Assembly (NCBI RefSeq): GCF_026672425.1
Contig: NZ_JAPPRC010000006.1
Coordinates: 372,001 to 436,000, forward strand
Reading direction: 5' to 3'
From: Pannonibacter sp. SL95
GTDB lineage: Bacteria; Pseudomonadota; Alphaproteobacteria; Rhizobiales; Stappiaceae
DNA length: 64,000 nucleotides
Made by a program: the position numbers and the translations under genes. The notes beneath the pieces are model-generated. The model was not told the origin of the DNA and made no database searches. It saw only the letters and a list, made by a program, of their open reading frames with translations. Positions 48,831 to 58,963 of this stretch are shown one piece after another. Position 1 is the stretch's first letter; each line of letters starts with the position of its first letter.

Positions 48831-48890
48831 CCTGTTCTGTCTGAACGTGTTCTGTGTGCCCGTGTGCTGTTTGCACGTGTACTGTTTGCA
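48831..48890. repeat. 15-bp tandem repeat, four copies, in the thiM leader
   Basis: Copies start at 48831 (CCTGTTCTGTCTGAA), 48846 (CGTGTTCTGTGTGCC), 48861 (CGTGTGCTGTTTGCA) and 48876 (CGTGTACTGTTTGCA). The period is exact and divergence grows away from the aptamer. They lie between the TPP aptamer and thiM and, being multiples of three, keep a 62-codon frame open on the minus strand (48713-48901). Confidence 0.9.
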
Positions 48891-48901
48891 AGGTGCTGCA
48901 A

Positions 48902-48985
48902 ACGACTTCCTCCGCCGGCATGACCCGGTTCAGGTTCAAAGGGTTCATCTCAGCCCCCGGTTGTGGGGCGCCCCTGTCGCAAGCA
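48902..48985 (-). ncRNA. TPP riboswitch (THI element)
   Basis: On the minus strand the element reads ACAGGGGCGCCCCACAACCG (from about 48977) then GGGGGCTGAGATGAACC (P3 with the invariant CUGAGA), and GAACCTGAACCGGGTCATGC followed by CGGCGGAGGAAG, the conserved second half. TPP binding represses thiamine genes. About 185 bases separate it from thiM, longer than usual; the space holds the 15-bp repeat. Confidence 0.95.
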
Positions 48986-49053
48986 AAGTTATAGGCGGGG
49001 ATCAGCAGCAGCGCAAGGGGCTTGTCCTTGCGCTGCCGCTGGAGTCGTTCGAT

Positions 49054-49443
49054 TCAGCGGATGAATTCGAGCGGGCGGAAACATTCCCGCTCGTTGACGA
49101 TGAGGCCATTCGGCCACTGGATCCAGCGATCCTGGCAACGTTCGCTTTCGCGGATCGGGATCGGCTTGCGCGGTTTGCGGGGTTCGCGGTTCGGCACATG
49201 CGTCACCACGTGGGTGCGCGGGCCGGATGTCGCTGCCTGCTGGTCCATGCAGCTGCGCGACGCGCAGATGATCGGCGCGCTGTCCGGGTTGCCGCTGTCA
49301 TTGGCCCCCTGGGGGCCAGAGCCGGAAAAGGACGAGGTGTTGCTGCTCTGGTTGTTGCTGCTGTGCGTCTGGGCAGCCGCCAGGCTGGCGCTGGCGATGA
49401 GGGCGGCACTTGCAATGACTGACAAGAAAACGGGGCGGATCAT
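49054..49443 (-). CDS. Secreted protein of unknown function
   Basis: The 129-residue product has an N-terminal signal peptide (MIRPVFLSVIASAALIASAS, cleavage near LAAAQ) followed by a Ser/Asn-rich segment (HSSNNQSSNTSSFSGSGPQ) and a Cys-containing domain with CASRSCMDQQ and RCQDRWIQWPNGLIVNERECF. The four cysteines could form two disulfides. I recognise no family. A GGAG lies before ATG 49443. Confidence 0.75.
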   Translation of the reverse strand: MIRPVFLSVIASAALIASASLAAAQTHSSNNQSSNTSSFSGSGPQGANDSGNPDSAPIICASRSCMDQQAATSGPRTHVVTHVPNREPRKPRKPIPIRESERCQDRWIQWPNGLIVNERECFRPLEFIR

Positions 49444-49717
49444 GGTGTTCTCCTCTGGTTGCGGGTTCCTCACCCGCCGATCCGGCTGCACCTTGCTGCG
49501 GCCGGTGAAATGAAGGTGACGTAACGTCGCCCGGCGCGATAGAGGGGGGGAAGCCGGAAGCCGACAAGGTGTGATCCGCACCACGTTTGTGCGGGCGATT
49601 TTTGCAAATAAGCCGGTCCTTACCGCCGCCCTTGACCTTGCCAGCCGCCCGTGGCACCTGTCCGGCCAAATATCTGCGGCTTTGGCCGCCCCTCCTTTCG
49701 CAATCGGGAACCGCCCC

Positions 49718-50674
49718 ATGTCGAACGAAGCCATCCCGGCCCACATGCGCCCTGAGAACTCCTTCCAGGGTCTGATCCTGACCCTGCAGCGCTATTGGGC
49801 GGATCAGGGCTGCGTCGTGCTGCAGCCCTATGACATGGAAGTTGGCGCCGGTACGTTCCATCCGGCAACCACGCTGCGCTCGCTCGGGCCCCGTCCCTGG
49901 AAGGCGGCCTATGTGCAGCCCTCGCGCCGTCCCTCCGATGGCCGTTACGGCGAGAACCCGAACCGCCTGCAGCACTATTACCAATTCCAGGTGATCCTGA
50001 AGCCGTCGCCGGAAAACCTGCAGCAGCTCTACCTCAACAGCCTCTACGCCATCGGTCTCGACCCGACGCTGCATGACGTGCGCTTCGTCGAGGACGACTG
50101 GGAAAGCCCGACCCTGGGCGCCTGGGGCCTTGGCTGGGAATGCTGGTGCGACGGCATGGAAGTGTCGCAGTTCACCTACTTCCAGCAGGTCGCCGGGTTC
50201 GAGTGCTCGCCGGTCTCGGGCGAACTCACCTATGGCCTCGAGCGTCTCGCCATGTATATCCAGGGCGTCGATAACGTCTACGACCTGAACTACAACGGCC
50301 GCGAAGGCGCCGAGAAGATCACCTATGGCGATGTCTTCCTGCAGGCCGAGCAGGAATATTCCCGCCATAACTTCGAACACGCCGACACCGAACTCCTGTT
50401 CCGCCACTTCCGCGACGCCGAGGAAGAGTGCCGCCGCCTTCTGGCTGCCGGTGCTGCGGCACGCGACGCGATCGGCGCGGATGTGCACCAGATGGTGCTG
50501 CCGGCCTATGACCAGTGCATCAAGGCCAGCCACGCCTTCAACCTTCTGGACGCGCGCGGCGTCATTTCGGTCACCGAACGCCAGAGCTACATCCTGCGCG
50601 TCCGTGAACTCGCCAAGGCCTGCGGCGCCGCCTTCCTCGAAACCCGCGCCGGCGGCGTCGGCTACGAAGGCTGA
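49718..50674 (+). CDS. glyQ: Glycyl-tRNA synthetase alpha subunit
   Basis: The 318-residue subunit provides the aminoacylation core of the bacterial alpha2beta2 Gly[62 protein letters not shown] and [11 protein letters not shown] are invariant family segments. ATG 49718 was chosen; the open frame further upstream is unconserved. The beta subunit gene glyS lies 4.9 kb downstream, separated by lemA, the DUF2207 gene and a GGDEF/EAL gene, rather than adjacent as in many bacteria. Confidence 0.97.
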   Translation: MSNEAIPAHMRPENSFQGLILTLQRYWADQGCVVLQPYDMEVGAGTFHPATTLRSLGPRPWKAAYVQPSRRPSDGRYGENPNRLQHYYQFQVILKPSPENLQQLYLNSLYAIGLDPTLHDVRFVEDDWESPTLGAWGLGWECWCDGMEVSQFTYFQQVAGFECSPVSGELTYGLERLAMYIQGVDNVYDLNYNGREGAEKITYGDVFLQAEQEYSRHNFEHADTELLFRHFRDAEEECRRLLAAGAAARDAIGADVHQMVLPAYDQCIKASHAFNLLDARGVISVTERQSYILRVRELAKACGAAFLETRAGGVGYEG

Positions 50675-50709
50675 TTGCTGGCATTCTGGGCAGGGCCATA
50701 CTCTCCGCG

Positions 50710-50795
50710 GTCATCCCCGCCCTGTGCGGGGATCCATACCATATCGGCCAGTCCTGAGTTCGTTGGGGGATCCCCGCACAAGGCGGGGATGACCG
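50710..50795. repeat. REPIN-like inverted pair
   Basis: GTCATCCCCGCCCTGTGCGG...GGATCCATACC (50710-50740) faces GATCCCCGCACAAGGCGGGG...ATGACCG (50769-50794). It is the same element as at 4301-4399, with a different spacer, between glyQ and lemA. Confidence 0.88.
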
Positions 50796-50950
50796 CCAAG
50801 GACGGAGCAAGCTTTCGTGCAAACGTCAGGCATGGTCCTGACCGCCGCCACAATTTGCTCCAGGGCACACACCAGCATCACCACGGATGACATCTGCAGC
50901 GTCAGGCGATAGCGTCACGCCGGGATTTGGTCTCGCCTGGAGAAGCCGTC

Positions 50951-51508
50951 ATGGGGTTCTGGATTGTCATTGCGGCACTGGTTGCCGCCACGCTCTATCT
51001 CATTGCGCTCTACAACGGCCTCGTGAAGAAGCGGCAGATGGTCGAGGAAGGCTGGAGCGGCATCGACGTGCAGCTGAAGCGCCGGTCCGATCTCATTCCC
51101 AACCTCGTCGAGACGGTCAAGGGCTATGCCAGCCATGAGAAGGCCTCGCTCGAGGCGGTCACCGAGCTGCGCACGGCGGCGTCGCGTGTATCGCCCGGCG
51201 ACATCGCCGGCCGCGCTGCGGTCGAAGGCCAGATTTCCCAGGCCCTCGGCCGCCTCATGGCCGTCGCCGAGGCCTATCCCGACCTGAAGGCCAGCGACAA
51301 TTTCCGCGAGCTGCAGGCGGCGCTCGACAAGGTCGAGGACACGTTGCAGATGGCGCGGCGCTACTACAACGGTGCCGTGCGCGGCCTCAACGTCATGGTC
51401 GAGAGCTTCCCGTCCAATCTGGTCGCGGGCAAGTTCGGCTTCACCAAGGCGGAGTATTTCGAGATCGAGGACCCGGCCGACCGCGCGCTGCCCAAGGTCT
51501 CATTCTGA
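50951..51508 (+). CDS. LemA-family membrane protein
   Basis: The 185-residue protein has one N-terminal helix ([20 protein letters not shown]) and the LemA core: [40 protein letters not shown], and [26 protein letters not shown]. It is followed at once by a DUF2207 gene; this pair is a widespread unit whose role is not established. ATG 50951 follows GGAG. Confidence 0.94.
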   Translation: MGFWIVIAALVAATLYLIALYNGLVKKRQMVEEGWSGIDVQLKRRSDLIPNLVETVKGYASHEKASLEAVTELRTAASRVSPGDIAGRAAVEGQISQALGRLMAVAEAYPDLKASDNFRELQAALDKVEDTLQMARRYYNGAVRGLNVMVESFPSNLVAGKFGFTKAEYFEIEDPADRALPKVSF

Positions 51509-51519
51509 CAGGTCCCGCC

Positions 51520-53469
51520 ATGCGCTTGCTCTCGGCCTCGCGTCTTGCCGCGTTTCTCGTTTCGCTCACGGTGCTGATGCTGGGCACGCTCCTGCCAGTG
51601 ACTGCGGCGGAGCGCATCATCCGCTTCACCTCGACCATCGCCGCCAGCAGCGACGGCAGCCTGCGCGTGACGGAGGTGATCGAGGTCCAGGTGGAAGGCA
51701 AGCAAATCCAGCGCGGCATCTTCCGCGATGTGCCGCTGCTTTTCGAGATGGAAGGCGGCCGCATCGCCCGGGCGGGATTTGACCTCGTCTCCGTCCAGCG
51801 GGATGGAGAGGATGAGCCCTATCAGGTCAACTCCAGCGACAGCGGCGTGCGCATCCTGATCGGCCAGGAAAGTGTATTTCTGGCGCCCAGACGCTACACC
51901 TACCGCATTGTCTATGACACCACCCGTCAGATCCGCTTCTTTGGCGAGGCCGACGAGATCTACTGGAACGCCACAGGGAATGAGTGGGCCTTCCCGATCG
52001 ATCAGGCAACCGCCCGCGTGGTGCTGCCGGAGGGTGCAAGCGCGCTGGACTGGACCGCCTACACCGGTCCCTATGGCGCCGATGGCACCGACTACGCCGC
52101 CTATGTGGAGAACGGCGGGCAGGCCGTCGTCTTCTCCACCACCCGGCCGCTGAAGGCTGGCGAAGGCCTGACAGTTGTCGTCGGCGTCGACAAGGGCGTC
52201 ATTGCCCCGCCAACCGAGACACAGGCGCTGCTCTACTATCTGTCCGACTTCCGCAACGAGATCTTCGGCGGCGGCGGCATCCTGATCGTGCTGGTCTATT
52301 ACACGCTGACCTGGTGGCGCGTTGGCCGTGATCCGAAGCCGGGCGTGATCTTTCCCCGCTTCGAGCCGCCACAGGGCCTGTCGCCGGCGCTGGTTCACTA
52401 CATCGTGCAGCGCGGCTTTTCCGATGGCGGCTGGCGCGCCCTGACGGCGGCCTGTCTCAATCTTGCCGTGAAGGATTTCATCCGGCTCGACACCACGGAC
52501 GGCGCGCTGCGGCTGGCTGCCGTCGAAGGCGAAGCCGCTGCCAAGGGCGAGCTGGCACGCAACGAGGCCGTAACGCTGAAATGGCTGCGCGGTCGGGGCG
52601 GAGAGGTGGCCATCGACAAGGCCAACGGCGAGGCCGTTTTGAAGCTTGGCCAGCTGTTCCGCACCTCGGTCGAGCAGGATGGCCAGGACGCCTATTTCCG
52701 GCACAACACCGGCTTCCTGGTCATTGGCGTGGTGCTCAGCGTGCTCACTGCGGCCTCGATCATCTTCTTTGGCCGAATTACTGAAATCGACATGATCCTG
52801 CTTGTGCCGGTCGTGGCCGGCGCCGGCTTCGTCAGCCTTGTCGCCGTCCGGATCGGAAAGGCCCTGAAACGCCGGGCATCCCTGTCCTCGCGCCTGTCCG
52901 CCGTCTTCCTCAGTTTCGCCATTGGCGCTGCCATCTATCTCGGGATCGGTCACGCCAACCTGTCAAAGGTGACGGATGCGCCGCTGTTACCGCTGCTGGC
53001 GGCGCTGCTGCTGGCGGTCAACTATCTGTTCTTCCGCCTGATGGGCGCACCAACCGCGCTTGGCCGCCAGGTGCTCGACGAGATCGAGGGCCTGCGCATG
53101 TATCTGGAGGTGGCCGAAGCCGAGCGCATGAACATGGACGGCGCGCCGCTGATGAGCCCTCAGCACTTCGAAACGCTGCTGCCCTATGCGGTGGCGCTGG
53201 ACGTGGAGGAGCCGTGGTCGGAGGCCTTCGAGGTCTGGCTCGGCACGGCGGCCGGGGCGGCAGCTGCGGCCAGCTATCATCCGCACTGGACCAGCGGCAG
53301 CTTCGATCCCGGCAGCATCGCCCGCGACCTTGGCGGCACGGTGGACGCGATGTCCTCGTCCTTCACCAGCTCGCTCCCGGCCCCCAGTTCCTCCAGCTCC
53401 GGATCATCCGGCGGTGGCGGCGGCTTTTCGGGCGGCGGTGGCGGCGGCGGCGGCGGTGGCGGCTGGTAA
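51520..53469 (+). CDS. DUF2207-domain membrane protein with a glycine-rich tail
   Basis: The 649-residue protein has a signal peptide, an extracytoplasmic DUF2207 domain (about 27-230: [54 protein letters not shown]), a first TM helix at about 250, a cytoplasmic region, several further helices (about 400-510) and a C-terminal Ser/Gly tail ending in a run of glycines and Trp. It is 11 bases after lemA. The polyglycine tail (GGC/GGT runs from 53411) is a low-complexity repeat and may vary in length. Confidence 0.9.
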   Translation: MRLLSASRLAAFLVSLTVLMLGTLLPVTAAERIIRFTSTIAASSDGSLRVTEVIEVQVEGKQIQRGIFRDVPLLFEMEGGRIARAGFDLVSVQRDGEDEPYQVNSSDSGVRILIGQESVFLAPRRYTYRIVYDTTRQIRFFGEADEIYWNATGNEWAFPIDQATARVVLPEGASALDWTAYTGPYGADGTDYAAYVENGGQAVVFSTTRPLKAGEGLTVVVGVDKGVIAPPTETQALLYYLSDFRNEIFGGGGILIVLVYYTLTWWRVGRDPKPGVIFPRFEPPQGLSPALVHYIVQRGFSDGGWRALTAACLNLAVKDFIRLDTTDGALRLAAVEGEAAAKGELARNEAVTLKWLRGRGGEVAIDKANGEAVLKLGQLFRTSVEQDGQDAYFRHNTGFLVIGVVLSVLTAASIIFFGRITEIDMILLVPVVAGAGFVSLVAVRIGKALKRRASLSSRLSAVFLSFAIGAAIYLGIGHANLSKVTDAPLLPLLAALLLAVNYLFFRLMGAPTALGRQVLDEIEGLRMYLEVAEAERMNMDGAPLMSPQHFETLLPYAVALDVEEPWSEAFEVWLGTAAGAAAAASYHPHWTSGSFDPGSIARDLGGTVDAMSSSFTSSLPAPSSSSSGSSGGGGGFSGGGGGGGGGGGW

Positions 53470-53474
53470 CCGGG

Positions 53475-55121
53475 TCAGCTGATCGAGCTGCGGCGGCTGG
53501 TGCCCGCAGACTTGTCGGCGAGGTCCTTGGTCGCCCCTCGCAGGTCTTCGCTGGGCGACAGGGTTTCGATCAGCCGCTGCACATCCGTGCCCGGGATCGC
53601 GGCGGAGAAAAGGAAACCCTGGCCGAACCGGCAGCCTTCCGTGTTGAGCACGTCGCTCTGTTCGAGCATCTCGATGCCTTCGGCGACCGCTTCAATGCCC
53701 AGCCCCTGTGACAGTCCAAGGATCGCCCGCACGATGGCCGCGCTTTCCGGGTCGCTGGACATGCGGGCGACAAAGGACTGGTCGATCTTCAGCGTATCGA
53801 TATGGAATTCGCGCAAGTAGCGCAGGCTCGAATGCCCCGTACCGAAATCATCCAGCGCGATACGGATTCCCACGTCGGACAGCTGGTCCAGGATTTCCTT
53901 GGTGGCCTTCGGATCGCGCACCAGCGAGTTCTCGGTGATCTCCAGTTCCAGCCTGCGCGGATCAAGCCCTGATTGTCCGAGGATGGAAACGACCTTCAGC
54001 GGCAGCATCCGGTCCTGCAGTTGCACGGGCGAGATGTTGAACGAGAGATACATGTCCTTGGGCCAGGTCATGGCCTGGGCGCAGGCGCAGGTCAGCAGAT
54101 GCTCGGTCAGGTCCGGCATCAGGCCGCAGTCTTCCGCAATGGCGATGAACTGTGACGGCGGAACCGTCCCGAAATCCCGGTCGGTCCACCGCGCCAGCGC
54201 TTCGAATCCGACAATCCGGCGTGTCTTGAGGTCGAGGATCGGCTGGAAATGCGGCTCGATGGCCTTGGACGCAATGGCCACGCGCAGGCGTTGCTCCAGC
54301 AGCGTCCGATGCAGGATTGCCGCGTCCATCTCCACCTCGAAGAAGCGGAAGGTCGCCCGTCCCGATGTCTTTGCCCGGTACAGGGCAACGTCGGCGCGGC
54401 GCAGCAGCTCGACGATGGAATAGCCATTGTCCGGGAACACCGCAATGCCGATCCCGGAGCTGACCGTTACCTGCCGCTCTCCGAGAACGAAGGGCTCCTG
54501 AATACGATTAAGCAGCCGACGGGCAATGCCCGTGGCTGCGTCCTTGTTCTCCAGGATCGGGGTAACGATCGCGAATTCATCGCCGCCGAGACGGGCCACC
54601 AGCCCTTCATCGCCGACGGTTTCCACAAGCCGGCTTGCGAATTCCCGCAGGAGTTCATCGCCGAAGCTGTGACCGTAGACATCGTTGACTGGCTTGAACC
54701 CGTCCACATCCATCATCATGACGGCCCGGTGTTGATCGGGATCCAGCAGATGCACCATGGCGGGGAAGGCTTGTTCGAGGCGTCTCCGGTTTGGCAGGCC
54801 GGTCAGGGCATCGTGCTGGGCAAGTGCCATGGCCTCTACGGCCGCCGCTTCCTGGCGCTCTGCTTCCTGGCGCAAAAGCCGGATCCGCCACAGCGCAAAG
54901 GCGACACCGCCGGCAATCGCCCCCGCCACAAGTGCAAGGGCAAGGTCTGTAATCCAGAGCGACGACCCGGAGCGCAGCCGCAGCTCACCAATGCGTGGCA
55001 GCAACCAGAAGGCGGCAAACGTAGTCGCAAATGCAAGCATTGGTATAAAAAGGGCAACGATCGCTCGTGAAAGCGATCTGTTCCTTACCACCAATGCCCA
55101 CCACCAATTCTTCAAGTTCAT
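53475..55121 (-). CDS. Membrane GGDEF-EAL protein
   Basis: The 548-residue protein has two N-terminal helices (about 19-42, 56-82), then a GGDEF domain with the intact GGDEF at 179-183 and an EAL domain with intact EAL at 307-309, LELEITENSL, DDFGTGHSS and IKIDQSF-like LKIDQSF. Both c-di-GMP synthesis and degradation are possible. An RxxD inhibitory site is not evident. No sensor domain is present apart from the short periplasmic loop. It converges on the DUF2207 gene with five bases between stops. Confidence 0.92.
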   Translation of the reverse strand: MNLKNWWWALVVRNRSLSRAIVALFIPMLAFATTFAAFWLLPRIGELRLRSGSSLWITDLALALVAGAIAGGVAFALWRIRLLRQEAERQEAAAVEAMALAQHDALTGLPNRRRLEQAFPAMVHLLDPDQHRAVMMMDVDGFKPVNDVYGHSFGDELLREFASRLVETVGDEGLVARLGGDEFAIVTPILENKDAATGIARRLLNRIQEPFVLGERQVTVSSGIGIAVFPDNGYSIVELLRRADVALYRAKTSGRATFRFFEVEMDAAILHRTLLEQRLRVAIASKAIEPHFQPILDLKTRRIVGFEALARWTDRDFGTVPPSQFIAIAEDCGLMPDLTEHLLTCACAQAMTWPKDMYLSFNISPVQLQDRMLPLKVVSILGQSGLDPRRLELEITENSLVRDPKATKEILDQLSDVGIRIALDDFGTGHSSLRYLREFHIDTLKIDQSFVARMSSDPESAAIVRAILGLSQGLGIEAVAEGIEMLEQSDVLNTEGCRFGQGFLFSAAIPGTDVQRLIETLSPSEDLRGATKDLADKSAGTSRRSSIS

Positions 55122-55530
55122 GATACCGCACAGCCCGCATCCTCATTCCTGTGTAGCGACTTTTTCTTGCGAAACAGTGAAGTGCTTCATCCGTCATTTT
55201 GACGAGACATTAATTCTGCGGCGCCCAATATTAACTGTGCGCTGCAGCAGATGGCGGATTACTTGGATCTTGAGAGTCCCGTTCTGGGGCGGTCCACATC
55301 TCGGGTGGGCTTTACGATTCGCGCCAGAGCCGGAATTGACACACTGCACCGGCCGCTTTCTGGCGAATCAGCAAGGTGTCGGCAGCGCGCGCAACCCGGG
55401 CCTGCTGCATCCTGCAATGCAGGGGGTGACAACGGCCCTTCGAATTGGTAACGGACACGGCCGGTTTGTGCCGCGCGCGCCGGTTCTGGCAGCGCGTGGT
55501 TTTCTCCTCTAGCGAAGGCTTTGCACCACG

Positions 55531-57615
55531 ATGCCCGATCTCCTGCTTGAGCTGTTCAGCGAGGAAATCCCCGCCCGCATGCAGCGGCGCGCAGGCGAGG
55601 ACCTCAAGTCGCTGCTCACCAACGCGCTGGTTGAAGCGGGTCTGACCTACGAGGGTGCCAAGTCCTTCTCCACGCCGCGCCGTCTGGCGTTGCACATCGC
55701 CGGTCTGCCGGCGGCGTCCAGCCCGACCCGCGAAGAGAAAAAGGGCCCGCGCGTCGGCTCGCCCGACCAGGCGATCCAGGGTTTCCTGCGCGGCGCCGGC
55801 CTTGCCTCGCTGGACGAGGCCACCATCCAGAGCGATCCGAAGAAGGGCGACTTCTATATCGCCGTGATCGAGAAGCCGGGCCGTCCGACGGCGGAGATCA
55901 TCGCCGAGGTGATGCCGGGCATCATCCGCACCTTCCCCTGGCCGAAGTCCATGCGCTGGGGCTCGGGCTCGCTGCGCTGGGTGCGTCCGCTCAAGTCGAT
56001 CATCGCCACCTTCGGTCCGGAAACGGAAGAGCCGGACATCATCGACTTCGAGGTCGATGGCATTCGCGCCGGCAACATCACCCGTGGTCACCGCTTCCAC
56101 GGCAATGAGGACTTCACTGTCCGCCGCTTCGACGACTACATGCCGAAGCTTGAAAAGCACAAGGTCATCCTTGATGCCGACCGCCGCAAGGACGTCATCC
56201 TGCATGACGCCCGTAACCAGGCCATGGCGCTGGGGCTGGAACTGGTCGAGGACGAGGGCCTCCTGGAAGAAGTCTCCGGCCTCGTCGAATGGCCGGTCGT
56301 GCTCACCGGCACGTTCGAGGAAGAGTTTCTGACCATCCCGGACGAGTGCATCCGCCTCACCATCCGCGCCAACCAGAAGTGCTTCGTTTTGCGCAATCCG
56401 GCCACCGGCCGCCTTGCCAACCGTTTCGTGCTGACCTCCAACCTGATCGCGGCCGATGGCGGCACCACCATCATTGCCGGCAACGAGAAGGTCATCCGCG
56501 CCCGCCTGTCCGACGCCCGCTTCTTCTGGGAAACCGACCTGAAGACGAAGCTGGAGGACAACCTCGCCAAGCTCGACGGCATCGTCTTCCACGAGAAGCT
56601 CGGCTCGCAGGGCGAGCGCGTGAAGCGCCTTGAGGCTCTTGCGGCAGACCTCGCGCCGTCCGTCGGTGCCGATGCCGATCTCGCCCGCCGGGCTGCGCGC
56701 CTTGCCAAGGCCGATCTCGTCACCGGCATGGTGGGCGAGTTCCCCGAGCTGCAGGGTCTGATGGGCCGCTACTACGCCACCCACCAGGGCGAGCACGCCT
56801 CCGTCGCCACGGCCATCGAGGACCACTACCGGCCGCAAGGGCCGTCCGACCGTGTGCCGTCCGATCCGGTGGCCATCGCCGTCGCGCTCGCCGACAAGCT
56901 CGACCTGCTCGCGGGCTTCTGGGCCATCGACGAGAAGCCGACCGGCTCCAAGGACCCCTTCGCCCTGCGCCGCGCCGCCCTCGGTGTCATCCGCATCATT
57001 CTCGACAACGGCCTGCGCCTGAAGCTCGGCGCGCTGATCGAGGGCATCATTGCCGCGCGCGTCGGTGCCGGCGCTGCTGCTGCCCTGCGGGACGACCTCC
57101 TTTCCTTCTTCGCAGACCGTCTCAAGGTCCATCTGAAGGAGGAGGGCGCCCGTCATGACCTGATCGACGCCGTCTTCGGCCTTGGCGGCCAGGATGACCT
57201 GCTGATGGTCGTGCGCCGCGTCGAGGCGCTGGGCCGGTTCCTCGCCACCGAGGATGGGGTCAACCTGCTCGCCGGCTACAAGCGTGCGATGAACATCCTC
57301 AAGGCGGAAGAGAAGAAGGACGGCGCTGCCGTCTCCGGCCGCCCGCAGGCGGATCACTTCCGCGAACCGGCCGAGATCGCACTCGCCAGCGCCATCGACA
57401 CGGCCCGGGCCGGTGTGGCCGAGGCGCTGAAGGGGGAAAACTTCGAGGCTGCCATGGAGGCGCTTGCCGCCCTGCGCGGTCCGGTCGATGCCTTCTTCGC
57501 CGACATCCTCGTCAACGCCGACGACGCGGCTCTGCGCCTCAACCGTCTGCGCCTGCTCGCCGAAATCCGCGACACCGCCGGCCTCGTCGCCGACTTCTCC
57601 CGCGTCGCGGGCTGA
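55531..57615 (+). CDS. glyS: Glycyl-tRNA synthetase beta subunit
   Basis: The 694-residue beta subunit recognises tRNA-Gly. [55 protein letters not shown] and [23 protein letters not shown] are family segments; an anticodon-binding domain forms the C-terminus. Codon 3' end GAAATCCGC...GGGCTGAC (57562-57616) is repeated with four mismatches at 58835-58889, on the far side of hisC. The gap 55122-55530 upstream shows nothing recognisable besides ordinary GC-rich sequence. Confidence 0.96.
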   Translation: MPDLLLELFSEEIPARMQRRAGEDLKSLLTNALVEAGLTYEGAKSFSTPRRLALHIAGLPAASSPTREEKKGPRVGSPDQAIQGFLRGAGLASLDEATIQSDPKKGDFYIAVIEKPGRPTAEIIAEVMPGIIRTFPWPKSMRWGSGSLRWVRPLKSIIATFGPETEEPDIIDFEVDGIRAGNITRGHRFHGNEDFTVRRFDDYMPKLEKHKVILDADRRKDVILHDARNQAMALGLELVEDEGLLEEVSGLVEWPVVLTGTFEEEFLTIPDECIRLTIRANQKCFVLRNPATGRLANRFVLTSNLIAADGGTTIIAGNEKVIRARLSDARFFWETDLKTKLEDNLAKLDGIVFHEKLGSQGERVKRLEALAADLAPSVGADADLARRAARLAKADLVTGMVGEFPELQGLMGRYYATHQGEHASVATAIEDHYRPQGPSDRVPSDPVAIAVALADKLDLLAGFWAIDEKPTGSKDPFALRRAALGVIRIILDNGLRLKLGALIEGIIAARVGAGAAAALRDDLLSFFADRLKVHLKEEGARHDLIDAVFGLGGQDDLLMVVRRVEALGRFLATEDGVNLLAGYKRAMNILKAEEKKDGAAVSGRPQADHFREPAEIALASAIDTARAGVAEALKGENFEAAMEALAALRGPVDAFFADILVNADDAALRLNRLRLLAEIRDTAGLVADFSRVAG

Positions 57616-57616
57616 C
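57562..57616 (+). repeat. glyS 3' end, left copy of a 55-bp direct repeat
   Basis: This segment encodes the last 17 residues of GlyS ([17 protein letters not shown]) and the stop. A copy with 51 of 55 identities is at 58835-58889. The interval is 1273 bases and contains hisC. Confidence 0.88.
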
Positions 57617-57636
57617 CGCGACCTGAACCTGGCTCA

Positions 57637-57687
57637 GGCCTCTCCGCTCCCCTTCCCGTCGTGGGGGGAGCTGAGAGGAGAGGCTGA
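57637..57687. repeat. GC-rich palindromic repeat, diverged copy
   Basis: AGGCCTCTCCGCTCCCCTTC followed by CCGTCGTGGGGGGAGCTGAG and AGGAGAGGCT is related to the elements at 17831, 17950 and 63737. It separates glyS from hisC. Confidence 0.75.
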
Positions 57688-57772
57688 GCGGCTTCGAATG
57701 CAGCGCGGGTCCCTGGGGGGCTTGGGTGTCAACGCGGCTATCCGTTTCGTCAGCAAAAGGGAGCTGTAGAGA

Positions 57773-58828
57773 ATGAGCCGTTTCTGGTCCTCCGCAGTGC
57801 ACGCACTGGAACCCTATGTGGCTGGCGAACAGCCAAAGGTCCCAAACTTGGTGAAGCTGAACACCAATGAATGCCCTTACGCTCCCTCCCAGCGCGTGCT
57901 GGATGCGATAGCTGCCACAACAGACAACCGTCTTCGGCTTTATCCTGATCCGGCGTCTGCCGATCTTCGTCAGGCAATTGCCGCCCGCTTTGGCCTGACA
58001 TCGGAAGAAGTGTTCGTTGGCAACGGATCGGACGAAGTGCTGGCCTTCGCTTTTGCTGGCCTTCTCAAGCACGACGCGCCGCTCCTCCAGCCGGACATTA
58101 CATATAGCTTTTACAAGACCTATGCGCGTCTGTTCGGCATCACAGTCGAAGAAATCCCGCTTGATGCCACATTTCGTGTCGATGTATCGGACTACAGTCG
58201 TCCCTGCGGTGCCATCATTCTTTCCAATCCCAATGCACCAACCGGAACCGCCCTGCAGCTTGAAGAAATTGAAAAACTCGTCGTAGGCCATCCCGATCAG
58301 GTCGTGTTGATCGACGAAGCTTATGTGGATTTCGGGGCCGAGACCGCCGCTTCACTTATTCCGCTACATGAGAATCTGCTGGTTGTGCAGACATTTTCCA
58401 AGTCCCGGGCGCTCGCAGGCCTGCGTGTTGGTTTCGCGCTTGGCCAGCGGCCGCTGATCGAGGCATTGGAGCGGGTGAAGGACAGCTTCAATTCGTATCC
58501 CTTGGACAGGCTTGCGCAGGCGGCTGCCAAAGCCGCGATCGAGGACGAGGCCTGGTTCCTGGAGACACGTGGCAAGGTCATCGCCAACCGGGACATGATC
58601 ACAGCGGAGCTTCGTTCGCGCGGGTTCGAGGTTTTGTCCTCTTCGGCCAATTTCGTTTTCGCACGCCACCCGGCCCATCAGGGGGCTGATCTATCGAAGC
58701 GTCTCCGCGAGCAAGCGGTCTTAGTGCGCCACTTCAACAAACCTCGCATTGCCGACTTCGTCCGCATCACCATTGGCGCAACCGAGGAATGCCGTCAGTT
58801 TCTGAGGGCAATTGACCAAATAATATGA
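57773..58828 (+). CDS. hisC: Histidinol-phosphate aminotransferase (or related HisC-like enzyme)
   Basis: The 351-residue fold-type I enzyme shows LNTNECPYAPSQRVLDAIA, NRLRLYPDPASADLRQAIA, VFVGNGSDEVLAFAF, SNPNAPTGTA, VLIDEAYVDFG and the PLP lysine in TFSKSRALAGLRVGFALG. HisC makes histidinol phosphate from imidazole acetol phosphate. In some genomes a second copy acts on other substrates. It is not with other his genes. GC of sampled lines is about 53% (128/240), against about 68% in glyS next door. A copy of the glyS 3' end follows it. I infer acquisition by transfer. Confidence 0.88.
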   Translation: MSRFWSSAVHALEPYVAGEQPKVPNLVKLNTNECPYAPSQRVLDAIAATTDNRLRLYPDPASADLRQAIAARFGLTSEEVFVGNGSDEVLAFAFAGLLKHDAPLLQPDITYSFYKTYARLFGITVEEIPLDATFRVDVSDYSRPCGAIILSNPNAPTGTALQLEEIEKLVVGHPDQVVLIDEAYVDFGAETAASLIPLHENLLVVQTFSKSRALAGLRVGFALGQRPLIEALERVKDSFNSYPLDRLAQAAAKAAIEDEAWFLETRGKVIANRDMITAELRSRGFEVLSSSANFVFARHPAHQGADLSKRLREQAVLVRHFNKPRIADFVRITIGATEECRQFLRAIDQII

Positions 58829-58834
58829 CGGGTG

Positions 58835-58889
58835 GAAATCCGCGGTACCGCCGGCCTCGTCGCCGACGTCTCCCGTGTCGCGGGCTGAC
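58835..58889 (+). repeat. Right copy of the glyS 3'-end repeat
   Basis: It matches 57562-57616 at 51 of 55 positions, including the TGA. It has no start codon and is therefore non-coding debris six bases after the hisC stop. The arrangement suggests duplication of the glyS terminus during insertion of the hisC segment. Confidence 0.88.
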
Positions 58890-58909
58890 ACCGCCAATTC
58901 GCTGCAACG

Positions 58910-58937
58910 CCCCTCTCCCCCTCAAGGGGGGAGAGGT
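58910..58937. repeat. GC-rich palindromic repeat, single arm
   Basis: CCCCTCTCCCCCTCAAGGGG followed by GGAGAGG is a nearly perfect dyad related to the pair at 36439-36584. It lies between the glyS repeat and the cell wall hydrolase stop, where it may help stop convergent transcription. Confidence 0.8.
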
Positions 58938-58963
58938 TCAGCCTCGTGCCAGACTGCCAGTCC

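Noticed and set aside
48831-48890. 15-bp repeats considered as a CRISPR or regulator iteron
   Set aside because: The copies are directly contiguous without spacers and diverged; a plasmid iteron is implausible in this chromosomal leader.
55312-57357. 681-codon minus-strand frame opposite glyS
   Set aside because: Antisense shadow of glyS; no recognisable motifs.
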